Shown in pieces: positions 1 through 12,000 of a stretch of DNA of 64,000 bases (positions are counted from its first letter, which is position 1; every line of letters starts with the position of its first letter). The notes beneath the pieces are model-generated. The model saw only the letters and a program-made list of their open reading frames with translations. It was not told the DNA's origin and did not search any database. Origin of the DNA: Neurospora tetraspora (lineage: Eukaryota; Ascomycota; Sordariomycetes; Sordariales; Sordariaceae); assembly GCF_033439725.1 (NCBI RefSeq), contig NW_026944383.1, forward strand, positions 124,001 to 188,000. Reading direction: 5' to 3'. The position numbers and the translations under genes were made by a program.

Positions 1-1306
1 GGATAAGAACAACTCGCTGGACGGTGGCGAAGGCGCTGTATAGCCTGTATGTAATGTAAGGGCCAAGGCGGGAGGTTTCCTGCACATAACCCTAACCCTT
101 CATCGAGAGTGCTAAAGAATCTGTTCGAACAACTGTGAAAAGACAACCACAAGTTTGATAAAACGAATGGTCTACATACCTCAACTTCTCGATTTCGAGA
201 TGTTGACCAAGTCTACAAATAACAGACAGAAAAACAGAAATATTTCAACCTTTCTCGGTCAAAATACGAAATACCTAGAGAACATGGACCAACAGCCAAG
301 AATGACAGCAAGTGACGGGGACCGTAACGGATCGTCATGCATGAACGGGTCCCGTGCAGTGACACTGACAGCGCGAATCCCGTTGGTCCAGGCTCCGAGC
401 CGACCCGCCGGCGTCATGTGGACCTCTTCCGCTCCGGAGGCTTTGGGAGGTTTCATGACCGGAACCGGCGTCGCTTTCTGGCTGCCTGGATATCTGTGGA
501 GAGTTGTGCTCAAACAACCAGACCGGGACCGGGACTATAGAGTAGAGTCGGTGGTGGATGTGCCTCTGTTTCAATATCTTTATGCGAGTTATGCCCCATT
601 ATGCACACGAGTTACTAACAAGCATCCCAAGTATAATGGTGACGGAACGAAAAAGTAATGACCCTGTGCATCGAGTGCCGTATATGCAACTGTGTTTCCC
701 TGTGCCTGAGCCCACACGCTGAACATATACGAATATGACACTGGTCTCAGTAGTCAAGATGGTCAAAGTTATGAAAAGAAGAAAAAGAATAGAATGTTCA
801 CCACGCCTCTCAAGGTCTACTATCCGGCGCACGAGCAAAGAGGTATCAAACATCAAACCAAAGCAGGACCGCCAACCCCTCCAAACCCCCATTCCACATA
901 ATGTACAACATAGAAAAAACATAAAAACCAGTACGTAACATAGCATCTTCCCTCCCATGGCCATTTCGCCGTTTCCATGCATCCATCCATCCATCGTCTC
1001 CTTCTCTTCTTGAAAAGCCCTTGTGGGCAACGGTTGTTGAAAAGAGTGACATGAAGTTTAATGAGTAGTTGTCGCATACCCAGCTCGAGGGACACTGTTC
1101 GTCTGTAGATGAGGCCGATCTTAGAACCGACCCAGACGATAGCTGGGGAGGCCTATCGTCGTTCGACACCTCTTTTCTGGTCCAGGTCGTCCTCGTGATA
1201 ACACCCCAGAATCGTACATGTCCAGTAGAAGGCTGCCCTGTACCAGGTGGCATCGACAGTCGTGAAGTCGCAAGCTGTAATCGTCCAACGTACTTCAACA
1301 GGCGCA
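1..1306. other. intergenic region, no gene supported
   Basis: I see no convincing coding region here. Small open frames exist on both strands, but they overlap each other and lack recognisable domains. The stretch next to 1307 is probably the 3' untranslated region of the minus-strand gene that ends there. Two copies of the telomere-type unit (AACCCTAACCC) lie at 88-98, and a short (ATCC)n run lies near 980-995. Confidence 0.5.
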
Positions 1307-2326
1307 TCATATCCACGCACTAGCCGGGGCCGCAGCCGGAGTGATAGGCTCCGGCTCGACAGGCTCGACGCCGTAGAAAGTGACGAAGAATCCCCGAATC
1401 TCCTTCAAGTAATCATCGGCGCTGAACTTGCACAGTTTCATAGCCGCCATCTCCTGCTCCTCCGCCGCAAACTCATTCAGCTTCTCCTTCACACCGTACT
1501 CCTCGGCGATCTCCGTTACCTGAGCAAGTTCCTGCCCAAAAGGATGGTGAGACTGCGAGAACTCTGCCCTGTGGCTGCGAGCTGGCGACTCGGCGATTTC
1601 GGGTCGTCGTTGCTGTCTTTGCGTCGGCGTAGAAGCAGGGGAAGCTGTAGCAGAGGGAATCGAGTGGCTGACGGAGGGCGGGATCGAGACTTGAGGCCTC
1701 TTCTTTGCGTAGGATGAAGGAGATGCCGGGGTGCTGACTGACGACACCGAGGTGCTCCTTGAACGCGGTTGCGAGAAGCTGAAGCTTGCTTTCCTCGAAA
1801 TGGTGTGTACCGAGCTCCGGCCTGCGACTGATTGCTCACGTACTCGCGAATCGTAGGACTTCTTGGTGTGGGAAGGCGCGCGCGATGGGACGAGCGGAGC
1901 CTCGGCCAACGGTGACGGCTTGTGAGTGGTGACGGGAGATGTCGTCGAGTTTTCGGCGGTGAAATAGCATGAAAGGTGATTCGGCTGTGGAGACGGGCAG
2001 CGATCCGGGGCCTCGTCGATATCCGGGCTGGTGGGAGGAGACGAAGTGTGAGTATGCGCGCTGTCGGACAAGTCATCGTCGGATTTCAGAAATGACGATT
2101 TGGTCGAAGTGGCAGACTGGGGGTAAAGATCTGGCGCATTGTACGCCAGAACGTTGGTCGTGTGGATGAGCTTGACAGGGGCCGAAATCTTATGGCGCAA
2201 GGAAGCCATCGACACTTTCTGTAGGTTGCTCCGTGGCTGGATCGGGTGGTCGGGCTCAGACGACTGCGAAGATTGCCTGAACCGCCGGGTCCCGGTCGTG
2301 AATGCTCGTGAGATGGACGAAGACAT
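1307..2326 (-). CDS. uncharacterised Ser/Pro-rich protein (339 aa)
   Basis: One uninterrupted frame of 339 codons. The first two thirds are low complexity and rich in Ser, Pro, Thr and Arg, as expected for a disordered, possibly phosphorylated region. The last third is more ordered: roughly residues 265-320 are charged and helix-prone (several Glu/Ala/Lys stretches, then KEIRGFFVTFYG). An early segment around residues 50-65 (KLIHTTNVLAYNAPD) also looks conserved. No signal peptide or membrane segment is visible. The layout, a disordered N-terminus with a short conserved C-terminal helix block, is one I associate with an uncharacterised family in Sordariomycetes, but I cannot name a function. 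The start ATG at 2326 is the first in frame. The gene stands alone beside the RIP block, yet its codon use is normal and it has no RIP-type stop codons. Confidence 0.75.
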   Translation of the reverse strand: MSSSISRAFTTGTRRFRQSSQSSEPDHPIQPRSNLQKVSMASLRHKISAPVKLIHTTNVLAYNAPDLYPQSATSTKSSFLKSDDDLSDSAHTHTSSPPTSPDIDEAPDRCPSPQPNHLSCYFTAENSTTSPVTTHKPSPLAEAPLVPSRAPSHTKKSYDSRVREQSVAGRSSVHTISRKASFSFSQPRSRSTSVSSVSTPASPSSYAKKRPQVSIPPSVSHSIPSATASPASTPTQRQQRRPEIAESPARSHRAEFSQSHHPFGQELAQVTEIAEEYGVKEKLNEFAAEEQEMAAMKLCKFSADDYLKEIRGFFVTFYGVEPVEPEPITPAAAPASAWI

Positions 2327-4537
2327 GTCGAATACTGGCTCAAGTCACAGACTTGAAAACGTAAGAGGTGGTGCTGAGATATGGGTGAATATCGAGTCCT
2401 TCAGAGGATTTCTGTAATAGCGAGTTCAAGAGGGGTCGAGATATCGGGTGATGATGTATCTCAGACGTGGGAGAGGTCTTCCTGGGAAACCGGAAGGTGC
2501 AAGCTCAAGCCAAAAGAAGGTTGGGTGGTTAGTAGTGAAGGACGAAGAACTCCAGGGTAGCTTGTCCAACGGGTGGTGGGCGAAGGTGTGACGTTTGCCT
2601 CTCTGGGGTGTCTCGGTTCACGCTCAGATGACTGCCTTGAACCGCGGTGAAGGGTACCGGTGATCGAAAAGTGAAGCCGAATGCAACGATGCCTGATCGA
2701 GTGCAGAAATGAATATGAGACGAAAGGTTACAAGTCTGGCGTTTGTAGCTTCCGAGACCTGGTGGTTTAAGAACTCGGACGAAGACCAGATGTGATGTCA
2801 ACCAACAAGGAAGATCGGTACTGCGAAAGAAATGCAGAAACGGAAACAATCCGGGAGAACGGGTCGTTGTATGCGCGTGATGCAAAATGCTGCTAGGTAG
2901 AGTGTATTGTTCTGTACAGCCTGGGGTACGTATGGGATCCAGTCCTTTATGGTCTTTGTAGATATTCCGTGTCGTTGGAAACTCGAGTTCTTTATGCGTC
3001 GAACTCGTCCGTTTGTTAGTGGCACGTAGTGCGGTCCGATGTATGGGCAGTTTTGTTGAAAGTAGGGAGTGTCTTCCTAAACAGGATGCTGTTGCTGTTG
3101 GTAAAGAAGGAGTGGTGGTGCAACCCAAATGAGGGAAATGAATGTGGTGGGATAGAATCCGCTTCTCGAGTCCAAAATCTAAGATGAGGCTCTCACTCTC
3201 GAAGGATATCCCGTCAACGAAGGAGCGTGATGGGGGCACAAGTTCAAAGGAAGGAAGTTGCGTGGAGAGAAAGGGGAAGGGAAGGGGAGGAAAGCAAGGA
3301 GCGGACAAAGTCAACGTCTTCCCAAAATGGCTCGACAATAAAAGGATTGCAACCTGAACTGGCGGGACGGGGAGAAAGGCCAGGAAAAGAACAAACTGCG
3401 GGGGTCAGACGCCGTCAATTATAACGTCGAGTTACCTGGATCCGGCCGCCAGAGATGATGATTTCATGGAAGTATCGCCTACTTGGGTATAAGCTGTTTA
3501 TGAGCACGGTTCTTTATGTCTCTCTTACATGAAGATACGCATGCCGTTCCTGCGTCGTGGTACCTCTACACTACTGACGGGTGCGCTACCACGACGGGCG
3601 TCGCAGTGATCGGCCATGTTGGAGGATTCGTTCGTCCCGTCTCTCTTTTCGAAAATGCAGTCTCGATGCCGGCAAAAAGGCACGAAAGGATGCTGATTGA
3701 GGAGGCCCCAGAAGCCCCAGAGAGGCCCATCCAGCGACAAGCCCGTGTCCATCCAGGAACAACCATGCTCGTGCCTTGGACGGTGGGTCAACAAACTTTA
3801 TTTCCGGTCTCTTGTTGGCCGTCTGGTCACAGCTCCCTGTAACCCACCAATGGGAATCGGGAAGGTCGCTTCAGCCACCCGTGCCACCCCAGAGTGCCGC
3901 CGGCCGACCCCTTTTTTGGACGACAGTCGGAGCCGGAGAACTGATAGGTTCCTCAGCGAATCGAAGCGTTCAGTACGATGCGCAGATGATGGAGGCTCAC
4001 CTTGACGGCATTCCCGTCTGACAGCTCTGTTGCAGCAGCCGCGTGCTCGTCGAAGGGTTGTCTGAATCTCTGTCGCTTCTCGCGGTCGGTTGCTCCATCC
4101 CGACCGGACTTGCTGTTGGACCCATCAACAAGGTATCTGTCCGTCATCCTCTCCATCTCCATCAGACCAAGCTAGCCCCCGCTCAGAAAGGGACCATTAC
4201 CCTAGATCGAAATTTTAATCTGACACTAGCGTCGTTATGCATTTGTTGGGAGAGGCCTTCATGATATTGAAGATGTTTGGAATCACATCAGATCTGATGG
4301 TTTCTGTTCATTCAACGTCATCTGTGATTCAATCAGTGGGAGGCAACGGTGATGGGTGCATAGAACCAACTTCCTCTTTTGCATTGCCGCATGTTTCAAA
4401 CACTCATGCCGTGTCCAGAAGATGCGATTCCCTCCATCCATCCATCACCACTCACGGAGCACAAAAGTCCGGCGGTGGTCTCCCCAAAACAGAAAACGGG
4501 CAAATCCTCAACGCCCCGCGGACATTGCGGATGATCC
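2327..4537. other. upstream region of the minus-strand gene; no gene supported
   Basis: Normal base composition up to the edge of the AT-rich block. A 269-codon minus-strand frame (2529-3338) exists, but its translation is compositionally odd and has no recognisable domain. It more likely lies in the leader and promoter of the gene starting at 2326. Nothing else is supported. A short CCAT repeat lies near 4433-4446. Confidence 0.4.
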
Positions 4538-4680
4538 TGTCAGATTTACTGGTGTGATTGATTGAATCTGTGTGACTGACTCGAGCGCTCTCTCTGCAGA
4601 AGGTCTGGGGGTCTGGGGGTATCCCATATTTGCCAAGACCTGTTAAATCAGGTGGCTGGGACTCTGGCATCTAGTCTACA
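4538..4680 (-). repeat. copia 3' LTR, largely unmutated copy
   Basis: 143 bp, matching 20601-20743 along its full length. About 21 positions differ and all are transitions. Some 18 of these have C or G here and T or A in the right-hand copy, so this copy has mostly escaped RIP. It sits exactly at the edge of the AT-rich block. Confidence 0.8.
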
Positions 4681-4690
4681 TCTGGTTAGA

Positions 4691-7600
4691 ATACTACCCT
4701 AGAATTTAATATACCCCCTTACTTGTAGACCTCTTTTACCTCTTTGAGGTTAAAAGTGAAGTTATTTATATATTGCTCTTGTCGTTTTGTGTTTCTAGTC
4801 CTAGTATTTTATTTAGATTATCGAAATCTACCTCTCCCGGTACCGGATTATCTCTTCTTCCATTGTCTTCCCGCGGTAGTACCTTAGCTATCCCTAGTAA
4901 CTCCCTAAATTTCTTGTGCTCTAGAATACTTAGTGCCTTTGTTAGTCTATCTGCTAGTATTAACTTTGTCTCTAAATATTCGATATTGAGGTTTTTTTTC
5001 TCAAGAATCTCTCCCCTTAATTAATATTTATAGATATCTATATATTTTATCTTTATACTAAAGGTAGGCGTTTCCTTTATAAGTATTCTAATAGTTTATT
5101 AATTATTATAATGTAGAGTAGGAATAGGATCCTCTAGTAAATTTACTTCTAATATTAATATTAATCGGTTTATAAAGAGGGTCTTTTTAGCTACTTTTTC
5201 GATTGTATATAATTTTGCTTCTATTCCTAACATAGTAACCACAATCTATTGATTACTCCCTAATAGATTAAATTATTATATAGTTTAATTATAAATCCTT
5301 AGGAGCTTTTATAGTTATTCTTATTATTAGTAAATAAAATATTAGAGGTAATTTCGAGTTTGTTACTCCTGCTAAAATAGAGTACTTATATTTTTATTAC
5401 TTTTAGATATTATATAACCTTTTCGCTCGCCGCCAAGTGAGTAGGATTAGGATTATAATTATATTTAGCTAATTTATTTAATAAGAACGTGATATCTAGT
5501 CGAATATTAATTGTTACATATAGTAAAGAACCTATGTTAATTTGGTACGTTCGTATTTCTACGTAGTTGGTAATATTTTTATAAGGAATTAATTCTTTAT
5601 GCCCTATAGGTATTAGAGTTGGGCGGTAGTTAGATTTGAGTAATTTAGTGATTTTATTAATATATACCTTTTAAGATAATTAGATTTTTCCTTGGTTTCG
5701 ATTACGTATAATTTTAATACCTAAAAATAATTAGAATTCATCTCTTCTTATTAGGTAATATTATGATTATAATTCTATTGTATATTTTTTAACCTCCTCT
5801 ATTTTGTTTTTATTGAACGTAAAGACGATATTATCGATATATTATAGTATGAGAATACTGTTTTTCTTTATAATATACAGGTTTTTAGGGATTGTTTTAA
5901 ATTTTATCGATTTGAATGCCCTATTTAATTCTCGTTACTACAATAAGGGAGTTCGTCGGAGATTATATAGGGCTTTAATAAATTTGAGAACTTTCCCGGG
6001 TATTTAATATCCTAATAATATATATATATAGATCTCTTTATCGAGGTAAATATTTATAAAAGCGTTGACTACATTATATTAAATAAATCTAAAGTTAAAG
6101 CGAATAGTAAAAGTGATAATAATACGAAATAATTGATTTGCGAGGGTAGATGCGTATGTATTAGCTCTTATTTTTTTCTACTAGTTACTTCTTATTATAA
6201 ACTATATTTTTACCTTATTAAATGTCCCGTTCTTATTGAATTTATAAATATAAAATTATATATAATCGAAAATTTATTTAAATTTAGAGTAGAGGATGTC
6301 TTTATTTACTTCGATCTACATCTTTATATTTTTATAGTTTTTAAGGTCAGTTTCTTCTATTTCCTTAAATTATTGGTTAAATACGTGGTTATTTAGATTA
6401 TAGTACTTCTTAGGTATTAGAGGGAAATTATATTAGTATACCCTATTAAAACGACTATATTTTATAATTAACTGTTCGATTTCCGCCTTGGTAATTATTT
6501 TTTCATTTATTTTAATTATTAGTTAAGTTAATTTACTAGCGTTAAAGGCAGCTTCTTATAAATTTTAATAATAAATATATTAGTCAATAGCTCGGTCGAT
6601 AGAATAGCCGGTATAGAGTACGGTTAGTAGGATAAATAGAAGCGATAACTATAAACCTATAACATATTCGATAGGTATTTTATTATTAATTAATTATTAA
6701 ATTAATATTTCCTATAACTAATTACTTTTATTTTAGGAAATTTCTTAGTTCCTTTAATAATCTTCCTAATTTTAATTGAAGAGATTTGATAGGAGAGGTT
6801 TAATATTACTATTATTAATATTGTTTAATAGTATATAACCTTCGATATAAGATAATTCGGATACCTCCGAGGGTTAGTTAGTAAATTTATTTATCTTATT
6901 GAATAGGTTAGTAAATTCTTTACTAGTAATTTTGAGGTCGTTTTTAAACCTTTTAGTATTTAGATAGTAAGTAATATTTTCGTTAAATATTATATCCTTG
7001 GTCTAAACGATCCAATTTATAGAGGAATTCTATATACGATAGATAGAGGTCGTTGAATAGCCAATAAAATACCCGATTTAGGCCTTTAGGTTGTGCTTTT
7101 GAAGTCTTTATTCCTTCTTTTAAGCGGTGCTTATTATAGTAAATACTTTGTATTTATAAATTCGAAGGTAATTTAGATTTAGTCTGCATGATTTTTACTA
7201 ATTGTATTAGTTTGCGATATAGGTATAGAATTGTTCGAAGGGTGATTTTTAATTATATAAATAACGAGGGGAACGATTAATAAAATAAATACGCGTAAAT
7301 AATTTTTAATTATAAATCTTCTAGTATTTTCGAATTTAATAATATTGTACGGTATTTATCTTTAATTATACCCTCTAAACGTTCTACTCTTCTATTTTAT
7401 ATTTAAGTATTGGGAGTAGAAGGTTTAAGAATTGTATTATACCAGGCGAATTCATTTTTAATTTTATTGTTTATAAATTCGTTATTATATTCGACGGTTT
7501 TAATATTAATATTGTATTAGTGCTTAAGTCTTTAAATGTAATTAATTAAAGTGTTATTTATTATAATAGTTTCTCGGTTTGATAGGTAGTAATTTTAGAT

Positions 7601-7801
7601 TAGTCTTAACTATCGATAGGTAATTAGAAGGAGGTAGCGTAATCCTTTGAGTCCTAGTTTGAAATTAAGGAAATTAACGGCGAATCTTTCCCTTAGGTCG
7701 TAACCTTAATCTTTCAAAACGTAGCTAATTTATCGTTTTATTTTTACTATATTATACGTATCGTATTTAATTAAAAGTATATTACGTAATTATATTCCAT
7801 T
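4691..7801 (-). pseudogene. copia pol remnant (integrase side to reverse transcriptase/RNase H)
   Basis: The minus strand holds a reverse transcriptase active-site block at 5830-5841 reading Y-I-D-N, followed by IVFT; the expected form is Y-V-D-D, and the second Asp reads as Asn, as a G-to-A change would give. Downstream on the same strand are typical copia RT/RNase H landmarks: LGIKIIR, then an LSQ-like block with a stop at Gln, YINKITKLL, SLLYVTINIRLDI and LAKYN. These run from about 5.75 kb down to 5.4 kb. Interior stops are TAA/TAG at positions where Gln or Trp is expected. The upstream part (7.8-6.3 kb) should carry the integrase and is too degraded to delimit. The gene cannot make protein. 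Confidence 0.75.
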
Positions 7802-7806
7802 AATAT
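7802..7806 (+). repeat. target-site duplication AATAT, left copy
   Basis: AATAT directly precedes the gypsy 5' LTR, and the same five bases directly follow the 3' LTR at 18642-18646. This fixes the insertion boundaries inside the copia element. Confidence 0.85.
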
Positions 7807-8164
7807 TATTATAGGATATTCTAGGCAGGTGCCTAAATACCCCACTCTATCTTGGCATATACTCTGTTGAGCGTGGAACTACTCTATTGAGCAGGATATA
7901 TTATATAAGAATACTCTCCCTATTAACCTCTATTAAAGTTAACTAAATTATCAATTTATATTATATCAACCTAATGTCTATTTTACTTATACTCTATAAA
8001 GTTGTATACGAAATCTTAGGTTGAAGCTCTCAATAATACTTATTTTCAATTTCTTTTAATAAAATTATCGTTAACTATTATATACTATTACTCTATCTAA
8101 TAATTAATTATTTACTCTATTATTTTATATTAATACTACTTATAAAATATCGCTTTGTATAATA
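7807..8164 (+). repeat. gypsy 5' LTR
   Basis: 358 bp, the same length as the right LTR. The first ~110 bases keep more C and G than the right copy, while the rest is more AT-rich than the right copy. It begins TATTATAGG, which would be TGTTATAGG before a G-to-A change, and ends ATA where the right copy has ACA. Confidence 0.88.
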
Positions 8165-11100
8165 AATAGTACTTATAATTCAATTTTAAACCGACCTTAT
8201 TATTCTTTATATCCTTTTTCGTCTCTTCCTTTTATTAAAAGGGAAATTCTATTTTCGTTTCGTTAATTTTAATAATAATGTATTAAACTTATTACTACTT
8301 ATTTAATTTACCCTTTCAAATTAAATATTTACCTATCCTACTTAATTTTAAGCCCCCTTTCTTTATAATTCTTTTATTATTCCTTTAAATTTTAAAACTA
8401 ATTTTTACGATATTAAACGGTAGCGCTACTCCCCAAATAGTTATTAACTTTTAGAATGATAATTTAATATATAAAGTATATTAAATTTTTAAATTTATAG
8501 TAATTTAATTCCAATTTTACTACGAAGAACGTTTCACCCCCCCGGCCGCTGAACTTCTTATTAAAGCTACTAAACTTCACTTTAATATAAAAACTAGCCA
8601 AATCGAAATTAAAAAAAAAATTAGGCTAGCAAAATTAATAACGATATTTATAATAAAAGTTAGATTGTCGATATTAATATAGTTAATAAAGAAATTTAAT
8701 AAATTCTATATAAATATTGTAACTTTATTGCTAAATACCCTTTTAAAGGATATTAAATTTAACCTTTCTTTAGAGAAAGAAATAACGCTTCCGCCTAATT
8801 TAAAAAAAAGTATTAATAATAATATATAATTAAACAAAAAGTTAATAATAATAAAGCTATCTAATATAAAATTAATAACGATACTATTAAAATAGCCGCT
8901 AATATACTAATCCCTTCTAATATTAACGGTTCCGTTGCTTCCAATTTTTAATCTTCGTTTAACAATTTTTCTAATACCGTTAAAATAATTGACGCGCCGC
9001 CTTTCGTAAATCCTACTTAGATCCCTATTCTTCTTTTTTTATTATTAATTTTAATAAAATAATTTCTTTACCCCAATTAATCCCTTCGTCCGCTTTCGCC
9101 TACTGAATCTATTATTTTTTGTATTATTTTAATTATTGAAATCGTTACTAATTTTATCCAATAGTTTATAACTAATTTTACTATTAAATATTTTGCTAAT
9201 ATAGCGTAAACGGAAGTTCTAATTAAATTTATTTAAAAGTAATAATAAAAACGAGTTTTCGTATAGCTAGAACCGACTATAGTTAATAAATTCCCGATTT
9301 ATTCTATTAATCCGGTTTAAAATATTTTATATTTTATTTAAAATAATGTAAAGCCTAATTTTAATTTACTCGCTCCGGCCGCCGCTTAAGATAATTCTAT
9401 TTAATAAATTGATAATTCTATTATTAATCGGCCTTAATATATTATAAACCTTATCAGTATTATTAATAATACTACTATAATTAACGCTAAGAATCTATAT
9501 AATACTATTAATTTTACTAACTATATAAAAAACCTTTGGATTAATTACGTTAATTGTCTACCCTTATTCGATAATAATTATTAGTAGCTTACTTATAATC
9601 GTTATAACGTATTACCTCCGTTAACCGGCTATTATATTTTTATTTATACTATAAGGATAATTTTTAAAGAATTTACCGAATAGGAAAAAAACCCCGCTAA
9701 CGAAGAAGAAATTAAATATTAATTCCGTTAAATCGAATAGCGAACCCGTCTAGTTAAGTAAGCCCGCTAAATTCATTAAATTAAAAAATAAGGTATATTT
9801 TCTTCGGTCTAACTAATTTGTATTTAAATTCCCTCTGTATAAATTCCTCCCGTTCAAATTCCTTTATTATATTTAACTTTTCGCCAAGGTAGTTAATTTA
9901 TAAATATTCTACAACTTTTAATACGCTTCATTAACGCTTCTTCTAATATTTCTTAATAATTAGTTAAAATTAATAACAATAATATTATAATGGATAATAT
10001 TACCCTTTATAGAATATTTAAAATTTTATATAACCGCTTTAAAGAATTTAAATTTCGTAATAATATTATTTTTAATGAAAGATTTATTATACTGGTTAAT
10101 ATTTTTAATAATAAGTTTATTTAATAGAGATTCCTTAATATCGGCGTATTTTTCCTTAATGCCCCTAACGATAAAAAGAAGTAAAGAATTTATATTAATG
10201 GTAAAATTAATATTTGTACTAATTATTATTTATTTATTAATATAATTAATAACGCTGTATTCGTTTATACTAAACGTTATAAAATTGTAATTAATAATCT
10301 TTAATAACTATTATAAAGTATTATACTCTTTTAATAGATTAATACCCTATTTTATACCAAATATAATAATTTTTATAGAAAACTTAGTTATATTAATAAT
10401 ACTTTATATCGTATTTTCGGCATGAAATTTAATAAAGTATAGAAATGGTTTAATATAAATAAATTTACCGTTGAAATATATAAGAAACGCAATTAAGCTT
10501 TACGTAATTCCTTTACGGAATTATTTAAATATATTCGTTTATAGGGTAATAATAGCGTCTTTTATCTTTATACTTATGTTTATAATAATTTATATTATAA
10601 ATTAAAATTTTACTACATTAAACCTAATTGTAATTATTCTATTGGTTAATATATTGATAATGTAAAAAAAAAAAAGCTTTATTTATTTGTAATAAACTTT
10701 TAAATCTTTCTAAAGGTCTATATTCAATTTATTTCGCTACTAATAATATTAACGATGTTAAACTTTTAATTTAATAATAATAGTTTTATTGAAAAAGGTA
10801 ATACGAAACTTTATTTTAATAATAAAGGATTTAAAACGTTTAGTGATAAATTTAATAAATGCGATAATAACCGTTCGGGTAATAATAATAGTCGTAATTA
10901 TTATTAAAGTAAAAAATTCGAAAACTATCGTTTTTCTAAGGATAATCATTACGCTTATATTAACTTTGCGACCGTCTTTATAGATAATTCCGACGCCAAT
11001 AATAAAGTTTATTACTTATAAAGCGAAAACTATTATTTTATAAGTAATTTCGAAGAAAAATTAATTAAATTTAATATAAATATTTCCGCCGTTAAATATA

Positions 11101-12000
11101 ATAATAAATTTTCTATTTATTTTACCGGTTCCTTAATTCCCTTTAATATTATATTTTTTTAAATTTTGTAATCTTCTATTCTACCGATTTTGTTTTTGTC
11201 AATTCTAATTATTATTATTAACGCTCTTCCTATTAAAAGTACCGACCTTAATAATTATACTATACCCTTATCGTTAAATTTATTATCCAATTCCAATTTT
11301 ATAATAATTTTTAAATGTTTAGAATTAATTTAAATATTTAGTAGGTCGTTTAATCCTTCGTTTAAAAATCGAATAATAATTACCAAAAGTTTTTTAGGTT
11401 ACGTTAGATTGAATTGGTAAAGTAAAGGAAATAGATATTATATTAAAATTATTAATATTAGCCGACGGACGGAAATTTAAATTATTGGAAGTATAGTATA
11501 AAAATTAATATTATTTATTTACTTTTACGGAAAGCTAAATAATTGAAACTATTTTAGATATTGCTTTACGAAACAGCAAATTAAATTTGAAGAAAGTTAT
11601 TTCCTATTTACAAATAGATATTAAATTGAACCCTAATATTCCCGTAATTATTATATATTTTAATCCTGGTTATTTATCGATTATAGTAAATTATATGTTT
11701 ATTGAGAAGTTTTTACCTAATATTCAATATTTATTAATCACGCCGAATGTTATAAAGGGAGTTAATTCGAAAATGGTTATTAATATTATTATTGAATTTA
11801 ATTTTTATATAGAAGGAAAGGTAAACGGCGTTATAATTAATAATTATTTTAAATATCCGTTTTAATTATCGAAGAATTTGGCCTCAATATATTATTAGGA
11901 ACCGATTTCCTTCGTTGCTATAGCGTAAAAATAAATTTTAATACAGTTCTTTATTCTTTTAAATCTATTTCTGTTATAAAAGTATAAGGGGAGGTCTTTT
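8165..12000 (+). pseudogene. gypsy leader, gag and protease remnant
   Basis: This is the place of the primer-binding site, gag and protease. Only the protease end can be read with confidence: ILLGTDFLR at 11889-11915, the conserved block close to the end of retropepsin domains. Upstream, a 92-codon open stretch (11587-11865) in the same region is compatible with the body of the protease. Gag itself has no domain I can identify; a Lys- and Asn-rich translation with many TAA stops covers about 9.6-10.8 kb. A short GC island (CCCCCCCGGCCGC) survives near 8537. Limits of the individual parts are approximate. Confidence 0.55.

Noticed and set aside
1-120. Chromosome end or telomere at the window start
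   Set aside because: Only two repeat units, with normal unique sequence on both sides.
2529-3338. 269-codon protein gene on the minus strand
   Set aside because: Unusual composition, no recognisable domain, and it lies where the leader and promoter of the gene starting at 2326 should be.
10758-10983. Short Ile/Lys-rich frames on both strands in the gypsy element
   Set aside because: Both lie in RIP-mutated gag sequence and mirror each other; not genes.
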